Source: Ecdyonurus torrentis (Eukaryota > Arthropoda > Insecta > Ephemeroptera > Heptageniidae). From it: 64,000 bases of DNA. The notes beneath the pieces were generated by a model. It searched no databases and was not told where the DNA came from. It saw only the letters and a list, made by a program, of their open reading frames with translations. Location of the stretch: the NCBI GenBank assembly GCA_949318235.1, contig CASGGR010000034.1, forward strand, positions 2,743,501 to 2,807,500, in the 5' to 3' direction. Below are positions 27,201 to 40,200 of the stretch, piece after piece. Made by a program: the position numbers and the translations under genes. Numbering within the stretch: position 1 is the stretch's first letter; each line of letters opens with the position of its first letter.

Positions 27201-28188
27201 AGTCATGAAACAAAGTTTCTATTTCAAGAACCAAATGTTATTGAATGATAAAAATCATACTTTTTACACGATTAAAACTATTTTTGATGATTTCTCAAAA
27301 ACTAAGAATGCTACAGACATTAAATTTGACTCAAAACATAGGTTTTTTAATTCTCTACAAAAAAGATGTCTTGAACTTTTTTGCTCCGACGCATAGTTTT
27401 TGGGTTATTGACAATTTTAGTTTTTACTCATCATGTAGCCAAACTAAGTCATGAAACAAAGTTTCTATTTCAAGAACCAAATGTTATTGAATGATAAAAA
27501 TCATACTTTTTACACGATTAAAACTAGTTTTGATGATTTCTCAAAAACTAAGAATGCTACAGACATTAAATTTGACTCAAAACATAGGTTTTTTAATTCT
27601 CTACAAAAAAGATGTCTTAAACTTTTTTGCTCCGACGCATACTTTTTAAGTTATTGACAATTTTAGTTTTCACTTATCATGTAGCCAAACAAAGTCATGA
27701 AACAAAGTTTCTATTTCAAGAACCACATGTTATTGAATGATAAAAATCATACTTTTTACACGATTTAAACTAGTTTTGATGATTTCTCAAAAACTGAGAA
27801 TGCTACAGACTTACTATTTAACTTATAACATAGGTTTTTCAATTCTCTACAAAAAAGATGTCTTGAACTTTTTTGCTCCGACGCATAGTTTTTGGGTTAT
27901 TGACAATTTTAGTTTTCACTTATCATGTAGCCAAACCAAGTCATGAAACAAAGTTTCTATTTCAAGAACCAAATGTTATTGAATGATAAAAACCATACTT
28001 TTTACACGATTAAAACTAGTTTTGATGATTTCTCCAAAACTAAGAATGCTACAGACATAAAATTTAACTTATAACATAGGTTTTTCAATTCTCTACAAAA
28101 AATATGTCTTGAACTTTTTTGCTCCGACGCATAGTTTTTGGGTTATTGACAATTTTAGTTTTTACTCATCATGTAGCCAAACTAAGTC
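22285..28188. repeat. ~6 kb segmental block, copy B (24 monomers)
   Basis: Order: N-Q-F-K-Q-V-D-N-V-Fh-N-Q-F-K-Q-V-E-Y-P-S-L-E-Y-(P/S). It is the partner of 12937-19086 and has one V monomer where copy A has two. The K monomer holding 25654 carries the private c-to-t shared with 16306. The last monomer (27943-28188) starts as P and ends as S, so the block ends in a fused monomer. Confidence 0.88.
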
Positions 28189-28434
28189 ATGAAACAAAGT
28201 TTCTATTTCAAGAACCAAATGTTATTGAATGATAAAAATCATACTTTTTACACGATTAAAACTATTTTTGATGATTTCTCAAAAACTAAGAATGCTACAG
28301 ACATCCATTTTAGCTTATAACATAGGTTTTTCAATTCTCTACAAAAAAGATGTCTTGAACTTTTTTGCTCCGACGCATAGTTTTTGGGTTATTGACAATT
28401 TTAGTTTTTACTCATCATGTAGCCAAACTAAGTC
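27943..28434. repeat. Two adjacent chimeric monomers: P/S then Q-or-L/N
   Basis: The monomer at 27943-28188 has aaccat and ataaaatttaac (P) followed by ataggtttttc, aaaatatg and the tttttactc tail (S). The next, 28189-28434, has the Q/L front (gattaaaactattttt, ctcaaaaac) and an N back (catccattttagc). Compared with the normal order P-S-L-...-N, both look like deletion joins. Two joins in neighbouring monomers suggest repeated exchange at this spot. Confidence 0.82.
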
Positions 28435-29664
28435 ATGAAACAAAGTTTCTATTTCAAGAACCAAATGTTATTGAATGATAAAAATCATACTTTTTACACG
28501 ATTAAAACTATTTTTGATGATTTCTCAAAAACTAAGAATGCTACAGACATTAAATTTAACTTATAACATAGGGTTTTCAATTCTCTACAAAAAAGATGTC
28601 TTGAACTTTTTTGCTCCGACGCATAGTTTTTGGGTTATTGACAATTTTAGTTTTCACTCATCATGTAGCCAAACCAAGTCATGAAACAAAGTTTCTATTT
28701 CAAGAACCAAATGTTATTGAATGATAAAAATCATACTTTTTACACGATTTAAACTATTTTTGATGATTTCTCAAAAACTAAGAATGCTACAGACATTAAA
28801 TTTAACTTATAACATAGGGTTTTCAATTCTCTACAAAAAAGATGTCTTGAACTTTTTTGCTCCGACGCATAGTTTTTGGGTTATTGACAATTTTAGTTTT
28901 CACTCATCATGTAGCCAAACCAAGTCATGAAACAAAGTTTCTATTTCAAGAACCAAATGTTATTGAACGATAAAAATCATACTTTTTACACGATTAAAAC
29001 TAGTTTTGATGATTTCTCCAAAACTAAGAATGCTACAGACATCCATTTTAACTTATAACATAGGTTTTTCAATTCTCTACAAAAAAGATGTCTTGAATTT
29101 TTTTGCTCCGACGCATAGTTTTTGGGTTATTGACAATTTTAGTTTTTACTCATCATGTAGCCAAACTAAGTCATGAAACAAAGTTTCTATTTCAAGAACC
29201 AAATGTTATTGAATGATAAAAATCATACTTTTTACACGATTAAAACTATTTTTGATGATTTCTCAAAAACTAAGAATGCTACAGACATTAAATTTAACTT
29301 ATAACATAGGGTTTTCAATTCTCTACAAAAAAGATGTCTTGAACTTTTTTGCTCCGACGCATAGTTTTTGGGTTATTGACAATTTTAGTTTTCACTCATC
29401 ATGTAGCCAAACCAAGTCATGAAACAAAGTTTCTATTTCAAGAACCAAATGTTATTGAATGATAAAAATCATACTTTTTACAAGATTAAAACTAGTTTTG
29501 ATGATTTCTCAAAAACTAAGAATGCTACAGACATTAAATTTGACTCAAAACATAGGTTTTTTAATTCTCTACAAAAAAGATGTCTTGAACTTTTTTGCTC
29601 CGACGCATAGTTTTTGGGTTATTGACAATTTTAGTTTTCACTTATCATGTAGCTAAACCAAGTC
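28189..29664. repeat. 6-mer linking segment
   Basis: Order: (Q/N)-Q-F-K-Q-(V/L). It parallels the N-Q-F-K-Q-V run at 24745-26220, 14 monomers (3,444 bp) upstream, and shares the K-monomer change c-to-t at 29098. The last monomer, 29419-29664, has a V front (acaagatt) with an L middle (tttgactc, ggttttttaat) and the gctaaacc tail, another fused unit. Confidence 0.83.
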
Positions 29665-32370
29665 ATGAAACAAAGTTTCTATTTCAAGAACCAAATGTTA
29701 TTGAATGATAAAAATCATACTTTTTACACGATTAAAACTAGTTTTGATGATTTCTCCAAATATAAGAATGCTACAGACATCCATTTTAGCTTATAACATA
29801 GGTTTTTCAATTCTCTACAAAAAAGATGTCTTGAACTTTTTTGCTCCGACGCATAGTTTTTGGGTTATTGACAATTTTAGTTTTTACTCATCATGTAGCC
29901 AAACTAAGTCATGAAACAAAGTTTCTATTTCAAGAACCAAATGTTATTGAATGATAAAAATCATACTTTTTACACGATTAAAACTATTTTTGATGATTTC
30001 TCAAAAACTAAGAATGCTACAGACATTAAATTTAACTTATAACATAGGGTTTTCAATTCTCTACAAAAAAGATGTCTTGAACTTTTTTGCTCCGACGCAT
30101 AGTTTTTGGGTTATTGACAATTTTAGTTTTCACTCATCATGTAGCCAAACCAAGTCATGAAACAAAGTTTCTATTTCAAGAACCAAATGTTATTGAATGA
30201 TAAAAATCATACTTTTTACACGATTAAAACTATTTTTGATGATTTCTCAAAAACTAAGAATGCTACAGACATTAAATTTAACTTATAACATAGGGTTTTC
30301 AATTCTCTACAAAAAAGATGTCTTGAACTTTTTTGCTCCGACGCATAGTTTTTGGGTTATTGACAATTTTAGTTTTCACTCATCATGTAGCCAAACCAAG
30401 TCATGAAACAAAGTTTCTATTTCAAGAACCAAATGTTATTGAACGATAAAAATCATACTTTTTACACGATTAAAACTAGTTTTGATGATTTCTCCAAAAC
30501 TAAGAATGCTACAGACATCTATTTTAACTTATAACATAGGTTTTTCAATTCTCTACAAAAAAGATGTCTTGAACTTTTTTGCTCCGACGCATAGTTTTTG
30601 GGTTATTGACAATTTTAGTTTTCACTCATCATGTAGCCAAACCAAGTCATGAAACAAAGTTTCTATTTCAAGAACCAAATGTTATTGAATGATAAAAATC
30701 ATACTTTTTACAAGATTAAAACTAGTTTTGATGATTTCTCAAAAACTAAGAATGCTACAGACATTAAATTTAACTTATAACATAGGGTTTTCAATTCTCT
30801 ACAAAAAAGATGTCTTGAACTTTTTTGCTCCGACGCATAGTTTTTGGGTTATTGACAATTTTAGTTTTCACTCATCATGTAGCCAAACCAAGTCATGAAA
30901 CAAAGTTTCTATTTCAAGAACCAAATGTTATTGAACGATAAAAATCATACTTTTTACACGATTAAAACTAGTTTTGATGATTTCTCCAAAACTAAGAATG
31001 CTACAGACATCCATTTTAACTTATAACATAGGTTTTTCAATTCTCTACAAAAAAGATGTCTTGAACTTTTTTGCTCCGACGCATAGTTTTTGGGTTATTG
31101 ACAATTTTAGTTTTTACTCATCATGTAGCCAAACTAAGTCATGAAACAAAGTTTCTATTTCAAGAACCAAATGTTATTGAATGATAAAAATCATACTTTT
31201 TACACGATTAAAACTATTTTTGATGATTTCTCAAAAACTAAGAATGCTACAGACATTAAATTTGACTCAAAACATAGGTTTTTTAATTCTCTACAAAAAA
31301 GATGTCTTAAACTTTTTTGCTCCGACGCATACTTTTTAAGTTATTGACAATTTTAGTTTTCACTTATCATGTAGCCAAACAAAGTCATGAAACAAAGTTT
31401 CTATTTCAAGAACCACATGTTATTGAATGATAAAAATCATACTTTTTACACGATTTAAACTAGTTTTGATGATTTCTCAAAAACTGAGAATGCTACAGAC
31501 TTACTATTTAACTTATAACATAGGTTTTTCAATTCTCTACAAAAAAGATGTCTTGAACTTTTTTGCTCCGACGCATAGTTTTTGGGTTATTGACAATTTT
31601 AGTTTTCACTTATCATGTAGCCAAACCAAGTCATGAAACAAAGTTTCTATTTCAAGAACCAAATGTTATTGAATGATAAAAACCATACTTTTTACACGAT
31701 TAAAACTAGTTTTGATGATTTCTCCAAAACTAAGAATGCTACAGACATAAAATTTAACTTATAACATAGGTTTTTTAATTCTCTACAAAAAAGATGTCTT
31801 GAACTTTTTTGCTCCGACGCATAGTTTTTGGGTTATTGACAATTTTAGTTTTCACTCATCATGTAGCCAAACCAAGTCATGAAACAAAGTTTCTATTTCA
31901 AGAACCAAATGTTATTGAATGATAAAAATCATACTTTTTACACGATTAAAACTAGTTTTGATGATTTCTCCAAAACTAAGAATGCTACAGACGTCCATTT
32001 TAACTTATAACATAGGTTTTTCAATTCTCTACAAAAAATATGTCTTGAACTTTTTTGCTCCGACGCATAGTTTTTGGGTTATTGACAATTTTAGTTTTTA
32101 CTCATCATGTAGCCAAACTAAGTCATGAAACAAAGTTTCTATTTCAAGAACCAAATGTTATTGAATGATAAAAATCATACTTTTTACACGATTAAAACTA
32201 TTTTTGATGATTTCTCAAAAACTAAGAATGCTACAGACATTAAATTTAACTTATAACATAGGGTTTTCAATTCTCTACAAAAAAGATGTCTTGAACTTTT
32301 TTGCTCCGACGCATAGTTTTTGGGTTATTGACAATTTTAGTTTTCACTTATCATGTAGCTAAACCAAGTC
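29665..32370. repeat. 11-mer higher-order repeat type II, copy 1 (2,706 bp)
   Basis: Order: N-Q-Q-K-V-K-E-Y-P-S-Qh. The first K monomer has acatctatt (t at 30520), the change that later defines the U family. The E monomer here has a Q-like front (acacgattaaaactattttt). The unit recurs directly downstream and again at 38977-41682 inside the second 27-mer copy. Confidence 0.88.
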
Positions 32371-35300
32371 ATGAAACAAAGTTTCTATTTCAAGAACCAA
32401 ATGTTATTGAATGATAAAAATCATACTTTTTACACGATTAAAACTAGTTTTGATGATTTCTCCAAATATAAGAATGCTACAGACATCCATTTTAGCTTAT
32501 AACATAGGTTTTTCAATTCTCTACAAAAAAGATGTCTTGAACTTTTTTGCTCCGACGCATAGTTTTTGGGTTATTGACAATTTTAGTTTTTACTCATCAT
32601 GTAGCCAAACTAAGTCATGAAACAAAGTTTCTATTTCAAGAACCAAATGTTATTGAATGATAAAAATCATACTTTTTACACGATTAAAACTATTTTTGAT
32701 GATTTCTCAAAAACTAAGAATGCTACAGACATTAAATTTAACTTATAACATAGGGTTTTCAATTCTCTACAAAAAAGATGTCTTGAACTTTTTTGCTCCG
32801 ACGCATAGTTTTTGGGTTATTGACAATTTTAGTTTTCACTCATCATGTAGCCAAACCAAGTCATGAAACAAAGTTTCTATTTCAAGAACCAAATGTTATT
32901 GAATGATAAAAATCATACTTTTTACACGATTAAAACTATTTTTGATGATTTCTCAAAAACTAAGAATGCTACAGACATTAAATTTAACTTATAACATAGG
33001 GTTTTCAATTCTCTACAAAAAAGATGTCTTGAACTTTTTTGCTCCGACGCATAGTTTTTGGGTTATTGACAATTTTAGTTTTCACTCATCATGTAGCCAA
33101 ACCAAGTCATGAAACAAAGTTTCTATTTCAAGAACCAAATGTTATTGAACGATAAAAATCATACTTTTTACACGATTAAAACTAGTTTTGATGATTTCTC
33201 CAAAACTAAGAATGCTACAGACATCCATTTTAACTTATAACATAGGTTTTTCAATTCTCTACAAAAAAGATGTCTTGAACTTTTTTGCTCCGACGCATAG
33301 TTTTTGGGTTATTGACAATTTTAGTTTTCACTCATCATGTAGCCAAACCAAGTCATGAAACAAAGTTTCTATTTCAAGAACCAAATGTTATTGAATGATA
33401 AAAATCATACTTTTTACAAGATTAAAACTAGTTTTGATGATTTCTCAAAAACTAAGAATGCTACAGACATTAAATTTAACTTATAACATAGGGTTTTCAA
33501 TTCTCTACAAAAAAGATGTCTTGAACTTTTTTGCTCCGACGCATAGTTTTTGGGTTATTGACAATTTTAGTTTTCACTCATCATGTAGCCAAACCAAGTC
33601 ATGAAACAAAGTTTCTATTTCAAGAACCAAATGTTATTGAACGATAAAAATCATACTTTTTACACGATTAAAACTAGTTTTGATGATTTCTCCAAAACTA
33701 AGAATGCTACAGACATCCATTTTAACTTATAACATAGGTTTTTCAATTCTCTACAAAAAAGATGTCTTGAACTTTTTTGCTCCGACGCATAGTTTTTGGG
33801 TTATTGACAATTTTAGTTTTTACTCATCATGTAGCCAAACTAAGTCATGAAACAAAGTTTCTATTTCAAGAACCAAATGTTATTGAATGATAAAAATCAT
33901 ACTTTTTACACGATTAAAACTATTTTTGATGATTTCTCAAAAACTAAGAATGCTACAGACATTAAATTTGACTCAAAACATAGGTTTTTTAATTCTCTAC
34001 AAAAAAGATGTCTTAAACTTTTTTGCTCCGACGCATACTTTTTAAGTTATTGACAATTTTAGTTTTCACTTATCATGTAGCCAAACAAAGTCATGAAACA
34101 AAGTTTCTATTTCAAGAACCACATGTTATTGAATGATAAAAATCATACTTTTTACACGATTTAAACTAGTTTTGATGATTTCTCAAAAACTGAGAATGCT
34201 ACAGACTTACTATTTAACTTATAACATAGGTTTTTCAATTCTCTACAAAAAAGATGTCTTGAACTTTTTTGCTCCGACGCATAGTTTTTGGGTTATTGAC
34301 AATTTTAGTTTTCACTTATCATGTAGCCAAACCAAGTCATGAAACAAAGTTTCTATTTCAAGAACCAAATGTTATTGAATGATAAAAACCATACTTTTTA
34401 CACGATTAAAACTAGTTTTGATGATTTCTCCAAAACTAAGAATGCTACAGACATAAAATTTAACTTATAACATAGGTTTTTTAATTCTCTACAAAAAAGA
34501 TGTCTTGAACTTTTTTGCTCCGACGCATAGTTTTTGGGTTATTGACAATTTTAGTTTTCACTCATCATGTAGCCAAACCAAGTCATGAAACAAAGTTTCT
34601 ATTTCAAGAACCAAATGTTATTGAATGATAAAAATCATACTTTTTACACGATTAAAACTAGTTTTGATGATTTCTCCAAAACTAAGAATGCTACAGACGT
34701 CCATTTTAACTTATAACATAGGTTTTTCAATTCTCTACAAAAAATATGTCTTGAACTTTTTTGCTCCGACGCATAGTTTTTGGGTTATTGACAATTTTAG
34801 TTTTTACTCATCATGTAGCCAAACTAAGTCATGAAACAAAGTTTCTATTTCAAGAACCAAATGTTATTGAATGATAAAAATCATACTTTTTACACGATTA
34901 AAACTATTTTTGATGATTTCTCAAAAACTAAGAATGCCACAGACATTAAATTTAACTTATAACATAGGGTTTTCAATTCTCTACAAAAAAGATGTCTTGA
35001 ACTTTTTTGCTCCGACGCATAGTTTTTGGGTTATTGACAATTTTAGTTTTCACTCATCATGTAGCCAAACCAAGTCATGAAACAAAGTTTCTATTTCAAG
35101 AACCAAATGTTATTGAATGATAAAAATCATACTTTTTACAAGATTAAAACTAGTTTTGATGATTTCTCAAAAACTAAGAATGCTACAGACATTAAATTTG
35201 ACTCAAAACATAGGTTTTTTAATTCTCTACAAAAAAGATGTCTTAAACTTTTTTGCTCCGACGCATACTTTTTAAGTTATTGACAATTTTAGTTTTCACT

Positions 35301-37290
35301 TATCATGTAGCCAAACAAAGTCATGAAACAAAGTTTCTATTTCAAGAACCACATGTTATTGAATGATAAAAATCATACTTTTTACACGATTTAAACTAGT
35401 TTTGATGATTTCTCAAAAACTGACAATGCTACAGACTTACTATTTAACTTATAACATAGGTTTTTCAATTCTCTACAAAAAAGATGTCTTGAACTTTTTT
35501 GCTCCGACGCATAGTTTTTGGGTTATTGACAATTTTAGTTTTCACTTATCATGTAGCCAAACCAAGTCATGAAACAAAGTTTCTATTTCAAGAACCAAAT
35601 GTTATTGAATGATAAAAATCATACTTTTTACAAGATTAAAACTAGTTTTGATGATTTCTCAAAAACTAAGAATGCTACAGACATTAAATTTGACTCAAAA
35701 CATAGGTTTTTTAATTCTCTACAAAAAAGATGTCTTAAACTTTTTTGCTCCGACGCATACTTTTTAAGTTATTGACAATTTTAGTTTTCACTTATCATGT
35801 AGCCAAACAAAGTCATGAAACAAAGTTTCTATTTCAAGAACCACATGTTATTGAATGATAAAAATCATACTTTTTACACGATTTAAACTAGTTTTGATGA
35901 TTTCTCAAAAACTGAGAATGCTACAGACTTACTATTTAACTTATAACATAGGTTTTTCAATTCTCTACAAAAAAGATGTCTTGAACTTTTTTGCTCCGAC
36001 GCATAGTTTTTGGGTTATTGACAATTTTAGTTTTCACTTATCATGTAGCCAAACCAAGTCATGAAACAAAGTTTCTATTTCAAGAACCAAATGTTATTGA
36101 ATGATAAAAACCATACTTTTTACACGATTAAAACTAGTTTTGATGATTTCTCCAAAACTAAGAATGCTACAGACGTCCATTTTAACTTATAACATAGGTT
36201 TTTTAATTCTCTACAAAAAAGATGTCTTGAACTTTTTTGCTCCGACGCATAGTTTTTGGGTTATTGACAATTTTAGTTTTCACTCATCATGTAGCCAAAC
36301 CAAGTCATGAAACAAAGTTTCTATTTCAAGAACCAAATGTTATTGAATGATAAAAATCATACTTTTTACACGATTAAAACTAGTTTTGATGATTTCTCCA
36401 AAACTAAGAATGCTACAGACGTCCATTTTAACTTATAACATAGGTTTTTCAATTCTCTACAAAAAATATGTCTTGAACTTTTTTGCTCCGACGCATAGTT
36501 TTTGGGTTATTGACAATTTTAGTTTTTACTCATCATGTAGCCAAACTAAGTCATGAAACAAAGTTTCTATTTCAAGAACCAAATGTTATTGAATGATAAA
36601 AATCATACTTTTTACACGATTAAAACTATTTTTGATGATTTCTCAAAAACTAAGAATGCTACAGACGTCCATTTTAACTTATAACATAGGTTTTTCAATT
36701 CTCTACAAAAAATATGTCTTGAACTTTTTTGCTCCGACGCATAGTTTTTGGGTTATTGACAATTTTAGTTTTTACTCATCATGTAGCCAAACTAAGTCAT
36801 GAAACAAAGTTTCTATTTCAAGAACCAAATGTTATTGAATGATAAAAATCATACTTTTTACACGATTAAAACTATTTTTGATGATTTCTCAAAAACTAAG
36901 AATGCTACAGACATTAAATTTGACTCAAAACATAGGTTTTTTAATTCTCTATAAAAAAGATGTCTTGAACTTTTTTGCTCCGACGCATAGTTTTTGGGTT
37001 ATTGACAATTTTAGTTTTTACTCATCATGTAGCCAAACTAAGTCATGAAACAAAGTTTCTATTTCAAGAACCAAATGTTATTGAATGATAAAAATCATAC
37101 TTTTTACACGATTAAAACTATTTTTGATGATTTCTCAAAAACTAAGAATGCTACAGACATTAAATTTGACTCAAAACATAGGTTTTTTAATTCTCTACAA
37201 AAAAGATGTCTTGAACTTTTTTGCTCCGACGCATAGTTTTTGGGTTATTGACAATTTTAGTTTTCACTCATCATGTAGCCAAACCAAGTC
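30649..37290. repeat. 27-mer higher-order repeat, copy 1 (6,642 bp)
   Basis: Order: V-K-E-Y-P-S-Qh-N-Q-Q-K-V-K-E-Y-P-S-Q-E-Y-E-Y-T-S-S*-L-L, where S* has a Q-like front and an S back. Private markers: ctgacaatg in the first Y of the E-Y-E-Y run (c at 35424) and ctataaaa in the first of the two L monomers (t at 36952). All are present 6,642 bp downstream. The only difference I saw between the copies is t-to-c at 34938. It is the longest repeat unit in the window. Confidence 0.93.
32371..35076. repeat. 11-mer higher-order repeat type II, copy 2 (2,706 bp)
   Basis: Tandem copy of 29665-32370. It differs in having the common acatccatt in its first K monomer and a private t-to-c at 34938 (gccac) in its last Q monomer, whose tail is cactcatc rather than cttatc. 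The unit lies wholly within the first 27-mer copy. Confidence 0.88.
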
Positions 37291-40200
37291 ATGAAACAAA
37301 GTTTCTATTTCAAGAACCAAATGTTATTGAATGATAAAAATCATACTTTTTACAAGATTAAAACTAGTTTTGATGATTTCTCAAAAACTAAGAATGCTAC
37401 AGACATTAAATTTAACTTATAACATAGGGTTTTCAATTCTCTACAAAAAAGATGTCTTGAACTTTTTTGCTCCGACGCATAGTTTTTGGGTTATTGACAA
37501 TTTTAGTTTTCACTCATCATGTAGCCAAACCAAGTCATGAAACAAAGTTTCTATTTCAAGAACCAAATGTTATTGAACGATAAAAATCATACTTTTTACA
37601 CGATTAAAACTAGTTTTGATGATTTCTCCAAAACTAAGAATGCTACAGACATCCATTTTAACTTATAACATAGGTTTTTCAATTCTCTACAAAAAAGATG
37701 TCTTGAACTTTTTTGCTCCGACGCATAGTTTTTGGGTTATTGACAATTTTAGTTTTTACTCATCATGTAGCCAAACTAAGTCATGAAACAAAGTTTCTAT
37801 TTCAAGAACCAAATGTTATTGAATGATAAAAATCATACTTTTTACACGATTAAAACTATTTTTGATGATTTCTCAAAAACTAAGAATGCTACAGACATTA
37901 AATTTGACTCAAAACATAGGTTTTTTAATTCTCTACAAAAAAGATGTCTTAAACTTTTTTGCTCCGACGCATACTTTTTAAGTTATTGACAATTTTAGTT
38001 TTCACTTATCATGTAGCCAAACAAAGTCATGAAACAAAGTTTCTATTTCAAGAACCACATGTTATTGAATGATAAAAATCATACTTTTTACACGATTTAA
38101 ACTAGTTTTGATGATTTCTCAAAAACTGAGAATGCTACAGACTTACTATTTAACTTATAACATAGGTTTTTCAATTCTCTACAAAAAAGATGTCTTGAAC
38201 TTTTTTGCTCCGACGCATAGTTTTTGGGTTATTGACAATTTTAGTTTTCACTTATCATGTAGCCAAACCAAGTCATGAAACAAAGTTTCTATTTCAAGAA
38301 CCAAATGTTATTGAATGATAAAAACCATACTTTTTACACGATTAAAACTAGTTTTGATGATTTCTCCAAAACTAAGAATGCTACAGACATAAAATTTAAC
38401 TTATAACATAGGTTTTTTAATTCTCTACAAAAAAGATGTCTTGAACTTTTTTGCTCCGACGCATAGTTTTTGGGTTATTGACAATTTTAGTTTTCACTCA
38501 TCATGTAGCCAAACCAAGTCATGAAACAAAGTTTCTATTTCAAGAACCAAATGTTATTGAATGATAAAAATCATACTTTTTACACGATTAAAACTAGTTT
38601 TGATGATTTCTCCAAAACTAAGAATGCTACAGACGTCCATTTTAACTTATAACATAGGTTTTTCAATTCTCTACAAAAAATATGTCTTGAACTTTTTTGC
38701 TCCGACGCATAGTTTTTGGGTTATTGACAATTTTAGTTTTTACTCATCATGTAGCCAAACTAAGTCATGAAACAAAGTTTCTATTTCAAGAACCAAATGT
38801 TATTGAATGATAAAAATCATACTTTTTACACGATTAAAACTATTTTTGATGATTTCTCAAAAACTAAGAATGCTACAGACATTAAATTTAACTTATAACA
38901 TAGGGTTTTCAATTCTCTACAAAAAAGATGTCTTGAACTTTTTTGCTCCGACGCATAGTTTTTGGGTTATTGACAATTTTAGTTTTCACTTATCATGTAG
39001 CTAAACCAAGTCATGAAACAAAGTTTCTATTTCAAGAACCAAATGTTATTGAATGATAAAAATCATACTTTTTACACGATTAAAACTAGTTTTGATGATT
39101 TCTCCAAATATAAGAATGCTACAGACATCCATTTTAGCTTATAACATAGGTTTTTCAATTCTCTACAAAAAAGATGTCTTGAACTTTTTTGCTCCGACGC
39201 ATAGTTTTTGGGTTATTGACAATTTTAGTTTTTACTCATCATGTAGCCAAACTAAGTCATGAAACAAAGTTTCTATTTCAAGAACCAAATGTTATTGAAT
39301 GATAAAAATCATACTTTTTACACGATTAAAACTATTTTTGATGATTTCTCAAAAACTAAGAATGCTACAGACATTAAATTTAACTTATAACATAGGGTTT
39401 TCAATTCTCTACAAAAAAGATGTCTTGAACTTTTTTGCTCCGACGCATAGTTTTTGGGTTATTGACAATTTTAGTTTTCACTCATCATGTAGCCAAACCA
39501 AGTCATGAAACAAAGTTTCTATTTCAAGAACCAAATGTTATTGAATGATAAAAATCATACTTTTTACACGATTAAAACTATTTTTGATGATTTCTCAAAA
39601 ACTAAGAATGCTACAGACATTAAATTTAACTTATAACATAGGGTTTTCAATTCTCTACAAAAAAGATGTCTTGAACTTTTTTGCTCCGACGCATAGTTTT
39701 TGGGTTATTGACAATTTTAGTTTTCACTCATCATGTAGCCAAACCAAGTCATGAAACAAAGTTTCTATTTCAAGAACCAAATGTTATTGAACGATAAAAA
39801 TCATACTTTTTACACGATTAAAACTAGTTTTGATGATTTCTCCAAAACTAAGAATGCTACAGACATCCATTTTAACTTATAACATAGGTTTTTCAATTCT
39901 CTACAAAAAAGATGTCTTGAACTTTTTTGCTCCGACGCATAGTTTTTGGGTTATTGACAATTTTAGTTTTCACTCATCATGTAGCCAAACCAAGTCATGA
40001 AACAAAGTTTCTATTTCAAGAACCAAATGTTATTGAATGATAAAAATCATACTTTTTACAAGATTAAAACTAGTTTTGATGATTTCTCAAAAACTAAGAA
40101 TGCTACAGACATTAAATTTAACTTATAACATAGGGTTTTCAATTCTCTACAAAAAAGATGTCTTGAACTTTTTTGCTCCGACGCATAGTTTTTGGGTTAT

